NCBI RefSeq assembly: GCF_002216145.1
Contig: NZ_CP022278.1
Span: 2,294,001 to 2,358,000 of the forward strand
Origin: Neisseria chenwenguii
GTDB lineage: Bacteria > Pseudomonadota > Gammaproteobacteria > Burkholderiales > Neisseriaceae
Reading direction: 5' to 3'
Length of the DNA stretch: 64,000 nucleotides
Every line of letters starts with the position of its first letter. The stretch's first letter is position 1. Both the position numbers and the translations under genes were made by a program. The notes under the pieces were generated by a model. That model saw nothing but the letters and a program-made list of their open reading frames with translations. It was not told where the DNA came from and did no database searches. Below are positions 44,466 through 54,319 of this stretch, in pieces.

Positions 44466-46229
44466 ATGACCACGACCGATCCACGCGCAAAGCTGCCTGA
44501 TGCGCCGCTTGCCGACAACGAACGCCTCAAAGGCGACAGCGACCACCTGCGCGGCACCATCGCCGAAGATCTGAAAGACGGCATGACCGGCGGTTTCAAC
44601 GGCGACAACTTCCAGCTTATCCGTTTCCACGGCATGTATGAGCAGGACAACCGCGACATCCGTGCCGAGCGCAACGAGCAGAAACTCGACAGCCTCAAAA
44701 ACGTCATGCTGCGCTGCCGCTTGCCCGGCGGCATCATCAAGCCCGAGCAATGGCTGGGCATCGACAAATTCGCGGGCGAGAGTACGCTTTACGGTTCCAT
44801 CCGCCTGACCAACCGCCAGACTTTCCAATTCCACGGCGTGTTGAAAGACAACATCAAACCCATGCACCAATGGCTGAACGAATTGGGCTTGGATTCCATC
44901 GCCACCGCAGGCGACGTCAACCGTAACGTGCTCTGCACCAGCAATCCCGTCGAAAGCAGCCTGCACAAAGAAGCCTACGAGTGGGCGAAAAAAATCAGCG
45001 AACACCTGTTGCCGAAAACCCGTGCCTACGCCGAAATCTGGCTCGACGGCGAAAAACTGCATTCCACCGACGATTTGGTAACCGCGCCGCTGGCCGATTC
45101 CGTGAAAAGCGGCGACGCCACCGAGCCCGTGTTGGGCAAAAACTACCTGCCGCGCAAATTCAAAACCACCGTCGTCATTCCGCCGCATAACGATGTCGAT
45201 CTGCATGCCAACGACTTGAACTTCATCGCCATCGGCGAAAACGGCAAACTGGCCGGGTTTAACGTCTTGGTCGGCGGCGGTTTGTCGATGGAACACGGCA
45301 ATACCAAAACCTACCCCAACACCGCCCGCGAATTCGGCTTTATCGGTTTGGACAAAGTTTTGGACTGCGCCGCATCTGTCGTTTCCGTCCAGCGCGACTG
45401 GGGCAACCGCAGTGACCGCAAAAACGCCAAAACCCGCTACACCATCGAACGCGTCGGTTTGGACGTCTTCATCGACGAAGTCGAAAAACGCATGGATGCC
45501 AAATTCGAGTCGATCCGCCCGTATCAATTCACCTCACGCGGCGACCGTATCGGCTGGGTGCAAGGCGAAGAAGGCCGCTGGCACCTGACCCTGTTTATCG
45601 AAAACGGCCGTCTGCTCGATTATCCCGGCCGTCCTCTTAAAACCGGTATGCGCGAAATCGCCAAAATCCACAAAGGCGACTTCCGCCTTACCGCCAACCA
45701 AAACCTGATTGTAGCCAACGTACCAGAAGCGCAAAAAGCCCAAATCGAGCAAATCGCCCGCGACCACGGCCTCATCAGCGACAAAGTAACCCCGCAGCGC
45801 GAAAACAGCATGGCCTGCGTCGCCCTGCCAACCTGTCCGCTGGCGATGGCCGAAGCCGAGCGCTTCCTGCCCGCGTTTTCCGACAAAGTCGATGAAATCA
45901 TGGCCGAAAACGGCTTAAGCGACGATTATATCGTTTTGCGTGTCAACGGCTGCCCCAACGGCTGCGGCCGCACTATGCTCGCCGAAATCGGTCTGGTCGG
46001 CAAAGCCGTCGGACGCTACAATCTCTATGCAGGGGGCAACCGCCAAGGCACACGCATTCCGCGTCTGTTTAAAGAAAACATTACCGAGCCGGAAATCCTT
46101 GAGATTCTGAACGAATGGATCGCTGCTTGGGCGAAAGGCCGCGAAGCAGACGAAGGGTTCGGCGACTTCGCCGTGCGCACCGGCATTGTGAAACCCGTTG
46201 TCGATGCGCCGCGCGATTTTTGGGCGTAA
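44466..46229 (+). CDS. cysI: Sulfite reductase hemoprotein subunit
   Basis: 587 residues from the ATG at 44466, preceded by AAGGAACACCC; an in-frame upstream start at 44385 would run through an uptake sequence. It reduces sulfite to sulfide with six electrons. The siroheme/4Fe-4S ligands are [19 protein letters not shown] (about 448) and [20 protein letters not shown] (about 490). Sulfite-binding basic residues occur at [12 protein letters not shown] (about 117). The flavoprotein subunit CysJ is not adjacent; in Neisseria the cys genes are split into separate clusters. Confidence 0.95.
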   Translation: MTTTDPRAKLPDAPLADNERLKGDSDHLRGTIAEDLKDGMTGGFNGDNFQLIRFHGMYEQDNRDIRAERNEQKLDSLKNVMLRCRLPGGIIKPEQWLGIDKFAGESTLYGSIRLTNRQTFQFHGVLKDNIKPMHQWLNELGLDSIATAGDVNRNVLCTSNPVESSLHKEAYEWAKKISEHLLPKTRAYAEIWLDGEKLHSTDDLVTAPLADSVKSGDATEPVLGKNYLPRKFKTTVVIPPHNDVDLHANDLNFIAIGENGKLAGFNVLVGGGLSMEHGNTKTYPNTAREFGFIGLDKVLDCAASVVSVQRDWGNRSDRKNAKTRYTIERVGLDVFIDEVEKRMDAKFESIRPYQFTSRGDRIGWVQGEEGRWHLTLFIENGRLLDYPGRPLKTGMREIAKIHKGDFRLTANQNLIVANVPEAQKAQIEQIARDHGLISDKVTPQRENSMACVALPTCPLAMAEAERFLPAFSDKVDEIMAENGLSDDYIVLRVNGCPNGCGRTMLAEIGLVGKAVGRYNLYAGGNRQGTRIPRLFKENITEPEILEILNEWIAAWAKGREADEGFGDFAVRTGIVKPVVDAPRDFWA

Positions 46230-46276
46230 ATTCAAATAAACAGCAGATGTTATAAATAAAAAACAGCATGAAAGCA

Positions 46277-46310
46277 CAAGGCCGTCTGAAAATTTCAGAC
46301 GGCCTTATTT
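46277..46310. terminator. cysI terminator (inverted uptake sequences)
   Basis: AAGGCCGTCTGAAAATTTCA followed by GACGGCCTTATTTTA, 45 bases after the stop. Confidence 0.7.
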
Positions 46311-46400
46311 TATGGATAAACAATCGGCTTGAAATTTTTGCAACAATAAAAAACTTACGGTTGAATGCCGTCTGAAAACATTTATTGAGGTTGCGATTGA

Positions 46401-46455
46401 AAAAAGGCTATCTGAAAAAACGCGGATACAAAACGTTTTTTTCAGACGGCCTTTT
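46401..46455. terminator. gatB terminator (degenerate uptake pair)
   Basis: AAAAAGGCTATCTGAAAAAACG and CGTTTTTTTCAGACGGCCTTTT flank a short loop. The left half has two changes from DUS but retains stem pairing. Confidence 0.5.
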
Positions 46456-46477
46456 GTACAGCCTTTAAAATGGCAGA

Positions 46478-47908
46478 CTACGTCAGCTTGGCTTTAATCA
46501 ACTCCTGCACCTGCCCAGGATTGGCCTTGCCTTTGCTGGCCTTCATCACTTGGCCGACAATCGCGTTCAGGGCTTTTTCGTTGCCGGCTTTGAACTGCTC
46601 CACCGCTTTGGCGTTGGCGGCCAGCACTTCGTCCACCATCGCTTCGATTGCGCCGGTGTCGGTAATCTGTACCAGACCGTGTTTCTCGATAATCTCGGTG
46701 ATGCCCGCTTCGGGTTCGGCCCACATCGCTTCGAAGGCTTTTTTCGCCAGCTTGCTGCTCAAAGTGCCGTCTGAAATTTTGCCCACCAGTTCGGCCAGGC
46801 GCGGCGCGGTAATCGGGCTTTCAGACAGGCCTAAACCTTCTTTGTTCAGCGTCGCGGCCAGTTCGCCGTTCATCCAGTTCGCCACCAGTTTGCCTTGTCC
46901 GCCGGCTTTGGCAGCGTCTTCAAAGAAAGCGGCCTGAACGCGGCTGGCGGTCAGCAGGCGCGCGTCGTATTCGCTCACGCCGTAGTCGGCCACGAAACGC
47001 TGCGCCATTTCAGACGGCAGTTCGGGCATTTCGTCTTTGGCTTTCTGCAACTGGCCGTCTGAAATAATCACAGGCAGCAGGTCGGGGTCGGGGAAGTAGC
47101 GGTAGTCGTGCGCGTCTTCCTTCAGGCGCATCACACGGGTTTCGCCCTTGTCGGGGTCGAACAGCATGGTCGCCTGCTGCACCTTGCCGCCGTCTTCCAG
47201 AATTTCAATCTGGCTTTCCACTTCATAGTTAATCGCCTGCTCCAAAAAGCGGAACGAATTCAGGTTCTTAATCTCGCGGCGCGTGCCGAATTCAGACTGG
47301 CCTTTGGGGCGCACCGACACGTTCGCATCGATGCGGAACGAACCCTCGGCCATATTGCCGTCGCAAATGTCCAGCCAAGTGACCAGCCCGTGCAGGGCTT
47401 TGGCATAGGCCACGGCCTCGGCGGCGGAACGCAATTCCGGCTCGGACACCACTTCCAACAGCGGTGTGCCCGCGCGGTTTAAGTCGATGCCCGTCGCGCC
47501 GTCCAATCCCTCGTGCACCGATTTGCCCGCATCCTCTTCCATGTGCGCGCGGGTAACGTTGATGGTTTTCACCTCGTCGCCCGCCACGATTTCCAGCTTG
47601 CCGTGCTCCACAATCGGCAGGGCCAACTGGCTGATTTGATAGCCTTTCGGCAGGTCGGGGTAAAAATAGTTTTTGCGGTCGAACACGTTTTTCTGATTGA
47701 TTTTGGCATTCATCGCCAAACCGAGTTTCACCGCTTTTTCAACCACCTCGCGGTTCATCACAGGCAACACGCCCGGCAAGGCGCACTCCACCACGCTGGC
47801 ATGCGCGTTCGGCTCGGCACCGAAAGCGGTGGACGCACCGCTGAAGATTTTGGATTTGGTATTCAGTTGGACGTGGATTTCCAGTCCGATTACGGTTTCC
47901 CAGGTCAT
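46478..47908 (-). CDS. gatB: Aspartyl/glutamyl-tRNA amidotransferase subunit B
   Basis: 476 residues from [20 protein letters not shown] at 47908; an upstream in-frame ATG at 47989 is rejected. GatB is the kinase/transferase subunit that, with GatA and GatC, amidates mischarged Glu-tRNA(Gln) and Asp-tRNA(Asn). The catalytic-domain motifs [16 protein letters not shown] (about 80), HMEEDAGKS (about 126) and [16 protein letters not shown] (about 144), plus the C-terminal YqeY domain, are present. It is separated from gatA by about 2.9 kb of accessory DNA (zeta toxin pair and restriction-modification locus). Confidence 0.97.
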   Translation of the reverse strand: MTWETVIGLEIHVQLNTKSKIFSGASTAFGAEPNAHASVVECALPGVLPVMNREVVEKAVKLGLAMNAKINQKNVFDRKNYFYPDLPKGYQISQLALPIVEHGKLEIVAGDEVKTINVTRAHMEEDAGKSVHEGLDGATGIDLNRAGTPLLEVVSEPELRSAAEAVAYAKALHGLVTWLDICDGNMAEGSFRIDANVSVRPKGQSEFGTRREIKNLNSFRFLEQAINYEVESQIEILEDGGKVQQATMLFDPDKGETRVMRLKEDAHDYRYFPDPDLLPVIISDGQLQKAKDEMPELPSEMAQRFVADYGVSEYDARLLTASRVQAAFFEDAAKAGGQGKLVANWMNGELAATLNKEGLGLSESPITAPRLAELVGKISDGTLSSKLAKKAFEAMWAEPEAGITEIIEKHGLVQITDTGAIEAMVDEVLAANAKAVEQFKAGNEKALNAIVGQVMKASKGKANPGQVQELIKAKLT

Positions 47909-47934
47909 AGGGGGTCTTTCAAAACAATAAACTG

Positions 47935-48531
47935 TTAAACGGATATATAGCCTAATCGGTGTAATTCTTGTTGCAGATTGCGGCACCATTCAGGCAATTT
48001 TTCTGTAAGGAGAAACAGATTTTTTGCATTTAAGAAAAAAATCATATGCGGTTTATCTGTGGAATTATCGTAAACCAAAACTTCATCGCAAAACGGCAAA
48101 GCTTCTAAAAGATGTGCTTGGCTGACCTTATAGCGTTGGCGGATGGTATTTTCATCAATCGGATGCCCTCCCGATTTCACCCTCGCCACAACACGGGCCA
48201 AATTGATGCTAACGTGATTTACCGCCACATAATTCAGCCGGACATAAAAGCCTTGTACCTTTGCTGTCCGGATACGCTGCAAAATGGAATTCCCCGATAA
48301 AGTGGATTCCATAGAAAAAGAAATCCGGTTATTTATAGCGAACCGAAACAATTTTACAGCTTCTCTGCCGGCTTCAAAATCTGCCTGTCTTGGCGCAGAA
48401 GGATTGATTTGTGCCGCGATGTTATCGGAATCAATCACGATTTGCACCGTATCTTGATTAAATGAACGAAGCGTCGACTTTCCAGCCCCGTTCGTGCCGC
48501 AATAAAAAACGGCTAAATTATTGTGCGGCAT
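47935..48531 (-). CDS. Zeta-toxin-like P-loop kinase
   Basis: 198 residues from the ATG at 48531. That start overlaps the upstream small gene by 14 bases, and the longer in-frame alternative at 48594 is rejected. The P-loop [16 protein letters not shown] (about 9-24) and the following [13 protein letters not shown] (about 33) match zeta/PezT-like toxins (COG4185 type), which phosphorylate UDP-N-acetylglucosamine or other metabolites. FSMESTLSG (about 73) and [18 protein letters not shown] (about 118) are further family landmarks. It lies just before gatB on the same strand. Confidence 0.85.
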   Translation of the reverse strand: MPHNNLAVFYCGTNGAGKSTLRSFNQDTVQIVIDSDNIAAQINPSAPRQADFEAGREAVKLFRFAINNRISFSMESTLSGNSILQRIRTAKVQGFYVRLNYVAVNHVSINLARVVARVKSGGHPIDENTIRQRYKVSQAHLLEALPFCDEVLVYDNSTDKPHMIFFLNAKNLFLLTEKLPEWCRNLQQELHRLGYISV

Positions 48532-48691
48532 AACGGATAACTTTTTCTTCCCCATTCGGATAATGCTCAACCAAATCACCGTTTTCACGCTCAAAGGTTA
48601 GCACTTCGCGTTGCTTTTTATCATTCATCCACGCTTCAAAGATGACATGCAGTCGCCGTTGCTGTTCCAGCAATTCTTCGCGTTTGGTCAT
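48518..48691 (-). CDS. Small antitoxin-like protein upstream of the zeta-like toxin
   Basis: 57 residues: MTKREELLEQQRRLHVIFEA, then WMNDKKQREVLTFERENGDL, ending [15 protein letters not shown]. It is basic/acidic and helical, with no membrane segment. Its stop lies 14 bases inside the zeta-like gene, so translation is coupled, as in type II toxin-antitoxin pairs. AAAGGAACGAAAA precedes the ATG. I do not recognise it by family name; the antitoxin role follows from position, size and overlap. Confidence 0.7.
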   Translation of the reverse strand: MTKREELLEQQRRLHVIFEAWMNDKKQREVLTFERENGDLVEHYPNGEEKVIRYAAQ

Positions 48692-48734
48692 TTTTCGTTC
48701 CTTTCTCTAACTTCAGGCCGTCTGGAAAATTAAA

Positions 48735-49901
48735 TTACTCGTAAGGTAATCCTAGCCATTTTAGTGGAATTTCATTAAACAGATAATGACAGTTCATAGA
48801 ATGAATATAGTCCAGTGTATCCTTATAAGAAGGCGACTTAAACCAATCGTTCAGCACATAAACATATTCAACTTTCCAACCTAATTGATGAACTAGTTTT
48901 GTATATTGCTTACGCTTAAAATCACAGGTTTGTAATTTTTCATCAACAGATCCAGGAACATGTTGAAATTTAACCTCAATAATAAATAAAGTATCTCGAA
49001 TAATGATAAATAATGCGTTATCAGGTTCTAGTTGTTTGGAAAGATGGTTTCTCCAGTCAATGTTATATGGCTCTTTAGATAGAAATCTATATAACTCTTT
49101 CTTTTTAAAACAATATGCTAGCAATTCACCATTAAATAAAATCTGATAGCCGCAACGCTCTACTCCTGTATCTCTTAATTCATAGCCTTCTATACCCATA
49201 AACGGGTCAAAAATCAAATCACCGATGCTGGAGGCTGCCTGAATGCAACGCTCAACTAAAGCCAACGGCTTTTGCGTCGGGTGTTTGCCAAAGCGTTTTT
49301 CTTCTTTACTCGGCGGAGCAATCTGCCAGACGCTTTTCATCTGCTTACCACCATTCTGCGCTTTCATCGTTGCATAGTTAAACGTATGCTTGGCTTTCTT
49401 GTTTTTCTTTGCCCACAACAGCGTTTCGGTGGAATGCGTAAAAAAACGGCAAGACAAATTCGGCGGCGGGTTGGGCTTTTCCCATGTGATGTTATTCAGC
49501 AGGTGATAACCGATGACCTGCATCAGGTAGCCTGTCAAATAAATATTGTGCTGCGTACCGCACACCCAAATCGTGCCGTTCGGTTTCAACAGCGCGTAAC
49601 ACAAGCGCAGCCATTCTTCGTGAAACTCCAAATCAGCGGCCAAACCCTTGGATTTGTCCCATTCGCCTTTGTTCACGGAAACCATCTGCCCGTTTTGGCA
49701 GGTAAATCCATCATTGGAAAGCAGATATGGCGGGTCGGCAAATATCATGTCGAAGCAACCGTTTGGGTGTTTATCCAAAATACGGCGCATCACGGTTAGC
49801 GCGTTTTCATTGTAGATAACCATGCCGTCTGAAATATATTTTTTCAGACAGGCATGATAAACCGCCGCGTCTTCACGCAATATGTTGAACTCATCCGCCA
49901 T
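48735..49901 (-). pseudogene. Chimera: beta-class DNA adenine methylase fused to the C-terminal half of a DpnII/MboI-type endonuclease
   Basis: 388 codons from the ATG at 49901, which overlaps the intact-frame end of dam by 11 bases. Residues 1-236 are a DpnA/M2.MboI-like N6-adenine methylase: ADPPYLLSNDGF (about 55-66), FTHSTETLLWAKK (about 154), KHPTQKPLALVERC (about 206) and the start of SAM motif I, DPFMG (232-236). At about 49194 it switches directly into a different protein, RDTGVERCGYQILFNGE to LWLGL-like end, with a nuclease-type IIEVK (about 307-311) and VEYVYVLNDWF. Composition becomes much more AT-rich at the join. The methylase end and endonuclease start are missing, so an in-frame deletion probably fused two genes. 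Confidence 0.8.
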
Positions 49902-50707
49902 AGATCGCCAACAATTCGCCAACTTTTTGCCTGCTGCTGCCTTTCGCTGCAATGTTCCGCTGTACGGCAACCGTTTCCAAACGCGCATCTTTAATAGATT
50001 TGACGGGTAAATGCCGTGTCATGGTTGGAAATCAAAACGCCTTGCGACTGTTCGGAAACCCGTTTCGCCGCCTGTGCCAAACGGCTTTGGTCGTCCAAAT
50101 CAAACCCGCCTTTTGCATACGCGGTAAAAGAAGCCGTTTCGCTCAACGGCACATAAGGCGGGTCGCAATACACCACGTCATCATCATTTGCCCCATCCAA
50201 GGCCGTCTGAAAATCGCCGCACAGCAATTCGATACGGTCGGATTTTCGGATAAATCCCAGCATTTCCGCTTCGGGAAAGTACGGCGCGGCATAACGCCCG
50301 AACGGTACGTTAAACCCGCCTTTGCTGTTGTAGCGGCAAAGCCCGTTAAAGGCGTGGCGGTTCAGATAAACGAACAAGGCCGAGCGTTCGGCTGCATCTT
50401 GGCTTTGATTGAATTGCTCACGCAGCGCGTAGAAACGGTTTTCCTGATTGTTTTCGGGCGTGAAAAACGAACGCGCGTAAGCGATAAATCCTTGCTTTTC
50501 CTGTTTCAATATCCGATAGAGATTGATGAGGTCGGCGTTGCTGTCGTTCAGCAGATAAGCGTCAAAATCCACAGCCAACGACAAAGCCGCCGAACCTGCA
50601 AACGGTTCAATTAAACGCTTGCGGGGTTGGCTGGGAAAGTTGTTCAATATAAACGGGACGAGCTTCGCTTTTCCACCCGCCCATTTTAAAAAGGGTTTGT
50701 TCAACAT
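49891..50707 (-). pseudogene. Dam-type DNA adenine methyltransferase, 3' frameshift
   Basis: From the ATG at 50707 (MLNKPFLKWAGGKAKLVPFI) this is an alpha-class adenine methylase of the Dam/M.DpnII type: motif I region KWAGGK, motif IV CDPPYVPLSETASF (about 180) and LISNHDTAFTRQIY near the end. There the frame meets TAA at 49991. One fewer T in the TATTAAAG stretch would continue KDARLETVAVQRNIAAKGSS, then RQKVGELLAIYGG stop at 49891, a normal Dam ending. The truncation removes about 33 residues. Many Neisseria species carry GATC-specific systems, so GATC is the likely target. Confidence 0.85.
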
Positions 50708-50728
50708 TGATGATTTAGTTGCCCTCAA

Positions 50729-50780
50729 TGCCGTCTGAAAACTTTTTCAGACAGGCTTTTGTCGGTTTCAGACGGCCTTT
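50729..50780. terminator. Clustered uptake sequences of three dialects after gatA
   Basis: ATGCCGTCTGAAAACTTTTT, then TTTTTCAGACAGGC and TTTCAGACGGCCTTTCC. AT-, TG- and AG-type sequences lie within 50 bases, able to form alternative hairpins 3' of gatA. Confidence 0.5.
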
Positions 50781-50784
50781 CCTT

Positions 50785-52233
50785 TTACGCCAGCGACTTG
50801 GTATGCCAATCGCTGTTTAACTGTATCTGATGCGCCGTGCCCAAAATCCTGGCTTCGCTGAAATAGTTGCCGATAAGCTGTACGCCGATGGGCAGGCCGT
50901 CTGAACTGAAGCCTGCGGGCAGGGTCAGGGCGGGGAGGCCGGCGAGGTTGACGGCGATGGTGTAGATGTCGGACAGGTAGGCCTGCACGGGGTCGTGGTT
51001 CAGTTCGCCGAGTTTCGGCGCGGCGGTGGGGGCGGTGGGGGCGAGTATCAGGTCGCATTGTGCGAAGGCCGTCTGAAAATCGTTGGCGACGAGGCGGCGC
51101 AGCTTTTGGGCTTTCAGGTAATAGGCGTCGTAATATCCGTGGCTGAGTACATAGGTGCCGATCATGATGCGGCGTTTGACTTCGCTGCCGAAGCCTTCGG
51201 CGCGGGTGTTGGCATACATTTCGTCCAAGTCGCCGAATTTTTCCGCACGGTGGCCGTAGCGCACGCCGTCGTAGCGGGAGAGGTTGGTGCTGGCTTCGGC
51301 GGAGGCGAGGACGTAGTAGGCGGGGATGGATAGTTCGGTTTGCGGCAGGGAAACTTCCACCAGCTCGGCACCTTGCGCCTGCAACAGGGCTTTGGCGTTT
51401 TCCAAGGCCGTCTGAACGTCGGCGCTGTTGCTGGCGGTGAAGTATTCTTTGGGCAGACCGATTTTGAGGCCTTTGAGCGGGGCGTTCAGGTCACGGGTGT
51501 AGTCTTCTTTTTCGCGCTCGAGGCTGGTGGAGTCGCGTTCGTCGAAACTTGCCATGGCGTTGAGCAGGATGGCGCAGTCTTCGGCGGTTTGCGCCATCGG
51601 GCCGGCCTGGTCGAAGCTGGAGGCGTAGGCAACCATGCCGAAGCGGGACACGGTGCCGTAAGTCGGCTTGATGCCGGTGATGCCGCAATGCGAGGCGGGC
51701 TGGCGGATGGAACCGCCGGTGTCGGAACCGAGCGCGGCGGGGGCGAGGCGTGCGGCCACGACGGCTGCGGAACCGCCCGACGAGCCGCCGGGTACGTGTT
51801 CAAGGTTCCACGGGTTTTTGGCCGCGCCGTAGAACGAGGTTTCGTTGGTGGAACCCATGGCGAATTCGTCCATATTGGTGCGGCCGAGCGTTACCATGCC
51901 TGCGTCAAGCAGGTTTTGCACGACGGTGGCGGTGTAGGGCGCGACGAAGTTGTCGAGCATTTTGCTGGAACAGGCGGTGCGCCAGCCGGTTTGGCAGAAA
52001 ATGTCTTTGTAGGCGACAGGGACACCGGTAAGCAGGCCGCCTTTGCCTTGTGCGATGCGCTCGTCGGCAGCGCGGGCTTCGGCCAGTGTGGCTTCGGGAT
52101 TGAGGGTGATGTAGCCGTTGAGCGTGGGGTTTTGCGCGTTGATGGCATTCAGGTATTCGGTGGCCAGTTCGACGGTGGAAATTTGTTTGGACTGCAATAA
52201 CTCGGAGGCTTGTTTGAGGGTGTATTGGGGCAT
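50785..52233 (-). CDS. gatA: Aspartyl/glutamyl-tRNA amidotransferase subunit A
   Basis: 482 residues. GatA is the glutaminase subunit, an amidase-signature enzyme. The Ser-cis-Ser-Lys triad is visible: Lys in VAYKDIF (about 76), and the serines in [32 protein letters not shown] (about 150-181, shown in the motif [12 protein letters not shown]). It is cotranscribed with gatC and the YciI-like gene upstream. Downstream, instead of gatB, lies the accessory restriction-modification and toxin locus. Confidence 0.97.
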   Translation of the reverse strand: MPQYTLKQASELLQSKQISTVELATEYLNAINAQNPTLNGYITLNPEATLAEARAADERIAQGKGGLLTGVPVAYKDIFCQTGWRTACSSKMLDNFVAPYTATVVQNLLDAGMVTLGRTNMDEFAMGSTNETSFYGAAKNPWNLEHVPGGSSGGSAAVVAARLAPAALGSDTGGSIRQPASHCGITGIKPTYGTVSRFGMVAYASSFDQAGPMAQTAEDCAILLNAMASFDERDSTSLEREKEDYTRDLNAPLKGLKIGLPKEYFTASNSADVQTALENAKALLQAQGAELVEVSLPQTELSIPAYYVLASAEASTNLSRYDGVRYGHRAEKFGDLDEMYANTRAEGFGSEVKRRIMIGTYVLSHGYYDAYYLKAQKLRRLVANDFQTAFAQCDLILAPTAPTAAPKLGELNHDPVQAYLSDIYTIAVNLAGLPALTLPAGFSSDGLPIGVQLIGNYFSEARILGTAHQIQLNSDWHTKSLA

Positions 52234-52302
52234 ATTCAGGCTTTCTGGAAACAGGCCGTCTGAAAAAAAACAGGGTGGCCGTTTGACGAATGTTTGATAT
52301 GG

Positions 52303-52593
52303 TCAGATTTGTTTGTATTGCGCTAAATCCGCAGAGGTTTTGCTCGGCAGAAATTCGATGGTTTCGTATTCGGCCACGCCCGCTTGGTAAAACGGGTCTT
52401 CCGCGATGATGCGCTGCACTGCTTCGGCGTTTTCCGCGTTCATCAGAATTACGCCGCCGGTGCGCGGCTCTTTGCGGCCGGACATCAGAAATACGCCTGC
52501 GGCGTAGTAACGGTCGAGAAAATCGCGGTGGGCGGTGAGGTGTTGTTCTATTTCGGCCATCGGGCGGATGTAGTTTAGGGAAACGATAAACAT
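52303..52593 (-). CDS. YciI-family protein
   Basis: 96 residues. The YciI ferredoxin-like fold is recognisable by LTAHRDFLDRYYAAGVFLMS (about 19-38, with the conserved His/Asp pair) and EDPFYQAGVAEYETIEF (about 66-82). The function is unclear; some relatives are dehydrochlorinase- or muconolactone-isomerase-like. It lies between gatC and gatA on the same strand, presumably in the same operon. Confidence 0.9.
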   Translation of the reverse strand: MFIVSLNYIRPMAEIEQHLTAHRDFLDRYYAAGVFLMSGRKEPRTGGVILMNAENAEAVQRIIAEDPFYQAGVAEYETIEFLPSKTSADLAQYKQI

Positions 52594-52674
52594 GGCGGTT
52601 TTATGGCTGTCTGTTTGTCAGACGGCCTGATTGTTTATATGGATAAGGCCTTCTGAAATCTGAAAATTATTCAA

Positions 52675-52965
52675 TTATTCTTCAATAACTTGCGGCACGA
52701 TATACAGGCGGTTGCGCACTTCGGGGGCGACTGCCTGATATTCGGCGGCATGGTCGGTTTCGGTCACTTTGTCTTCGCGCAGGCGCAGGGCGACTTCGTG
52801 CGGGTGTGCCATCGGCTCGACGCCGTCGGTATCGACTTCGCGCATTTTTTCAACCAGCGCGAAAATGCCGTTTAATTCTTGCAAAGTTTGCGTTTTTTCG
52901 TCGTCGCTCAGGTGCAGGCGGGAGAGCTTGGCGAGCTTTTCGACGTCTTGTAACGATAATGTCAT
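52675..52965 (-). CDS. gatC: Aspartyl/glutamyl-tRNA amidotransferase subunit C
   Basis: 96 residues from MTLSLQDVEKLAKLSRLHLS at 52965, with AAGGAAC upstream; an in-frame extension to 53088 is rejected. GatC wraps around GatA and stabilises the complex. The family features VEPMAHPHEVALRLREDKV (about 55-73) and the C-terminal RNRLYIVPQVIEE are intact. First gene of gatC-yciI-gatA. Confidence 0.95.
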   Translation of the reverse strand: MTLSLQDVEKLAKLSRLHLSDDEKTQTLQELNGIFALVEKMREVDTDGVEPMAHPHEVALRLREDKVTETDHAAEYQAVAPEVRNRLYIVPQVIEE

Positions 52966-53269
52966 AAACTGTTCCTTGTCTGATAGCAAATCCAGCCTTG
53001 TTAGGGTATCATTGCGGTTTGTTTTCAGAAATTCAAGAATTATAACTGAAAACGTACAGAGCGGCATGGTTGTTTGCGGCGGCTTCAAGCAGATGCCGTC
53101 TGAAAAATATCATGAAAACTCTGAAATAACGACACAGCAAGATCTTGTCGGTGCGCCGGTTTATCTGCCTGTTTTTGTAAAGAAACGGCGGTTTGGCGGC
53201 GCGTCGGCTGCATCTTGAAATAATTCCGAATAACCCGTTTGGGCGTTTGCCCGTGTAGCAGGTAGTTTC
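52966..53269. other. Divergent intergenic region, gatC / mreB
   Basis: 304 bases without a gene. On the minus strand TTGAAT, 17 bases, AATGAT (about 53007-53035) is a candidate gatC promoter. An AT-DUS is at about 53093. Nothing else is evident. Confidence 0.35.
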
Positions 53270-54307
53270 ATGTTCCGTTTTTTATCGAATTATTTTTCCA
53301 ACGATATTGCCATTGATCTGGGAACGGCCAATACGTTGATTTTTGTGCGCGGGCGCGGAATCGTGCTCGACGAGCCTTCCATGGTGGCTTTGCAGGCCGG
53401 CGTTCTGGGCGGCAAAAACAGAATTGTCGCGGTTGGCATGGAAGCGAAAAAAATGCAGGGGCGCGCGCCTAAGAATATCGAAATCGTGCGCCCGATGAAA
53501 GACGGTGTGATTGCGGATTTCGAGCTGACCGAGCGTATGCTGGGCATTTTGATTAAAAAAGCCGTCGGTAAAGTGGTGGTGCCGCCGCGCATCGTGATTT
53601 GCGTGCCGGGCGGTGCGACGCCGGTCGAGCGCAAAGTGATTCGTGATTCGGCGTTTGCAGCAGGCGCTTCAAGCGTCCATTTGATTGAAGAACCGATGGC
53701 TGCGGCTTTGGGTGCGAGGCTGCCGGTTGAAGAGGCTGCGGGATCGATGATTGTGGATATCGGCGGCGGTACGACCGAAATCGGCATCTTGTCGCTGGGT
53801 GGCATGGCTTATTCGGATTCGGTGCGTGTCGGCGGTGATGCGTTTGATGAAAGCATTGTCCATTATCTGCGCCGCAACCGGGGGATCCTGATTGGCGAAG
53901 CAACGGCGGAAGAGCTGAAAAAAGAAATCGGCACGGTGTTCGGCCGTGAAGCCACGACTGCGCTGCGCATCAAAGGCCGTGATTTGGCGGAGGGAACACC
54001 GAAATCGCTGGCGGTTACTTCCGATGAAGTGCGCGAGGCTTTAAGCGAGCCGCTGAACCAGATTATCCGCGCCGTCCGCTTGGCTTTGGAGCAGGCACCG
54101 CCCGAATTGGCAGGCGATATTGCCGACCGCGGTATTATGCTGACGGGCGGCGGCGCGCTGCTGCGCGGTATCGACGGAGTGTTGGCCGATGCAACCGGGC
54201 TGCCGGTCGGTATCGCCGACGAGCCGTTAAACTGCGTGGCTTACGGCTGCGGTCAGGCGTTGGAATACATCGGCAAATGGGATGCCGTCTTTGCTGATCA
54301 GGTGTAA
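53270..54307 (+). CDS. mreB: Rod shape-determining protein MreB
   Basis: 345 residues. Actin-like filament protein that directs lateral-wall synthesis with MreC, MreD, RodZ, RodA and PBP2. The nucleotide-binding motifs IAIDLGTANTLIF (about 14-26), VDIGGGTTEIGIL (about 162-174) and MLTGGGALLRGIDG (about 290) are conserved. N. gonorrhoeae and N. meningitidis lack mreB and are coccal; its presence suggests a rod-shaped or coccobacillary Neisseria, or a lineage that has kept the locus. Confidence 0.97.
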   Translation: MFRFLSNYFSNDIAIDLGTANTLIFVRGRGIVLDEPSMVALQAGVLGGKNRIVAVGMEAKKMQGRAPKNIEIVRPMKDGVIADFELTERMLGILIKKAVGKVVVPPRIVICVPGGATPVERKVIRDSAFAAGASSVHLIEEPMAAALGARLPVEEAAGSMIVDIGGGTTEIGILSLGGMAYSDSVRVGGDAFDESIVHYLRRNRGILIGEATAEELKKEIGTVFGREATTALRIKGRDLAEGTPKSLAVTSDEVREALSEPLNQIIRAVRLALEQAPPELAGDIADRGIMLTGGGALLRGIDGVLADATGLPVGIADEPLNCVAYGCGQALEYIGKWDAVFADQV

Positions 54308-54319
54308 GGAAGCACGTTA

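Noticed and set aside
44415..45527. 370-codon frame antisense to cysI
   Set aside because: Shadow frame; cysI motifs are intact on the plus strand.
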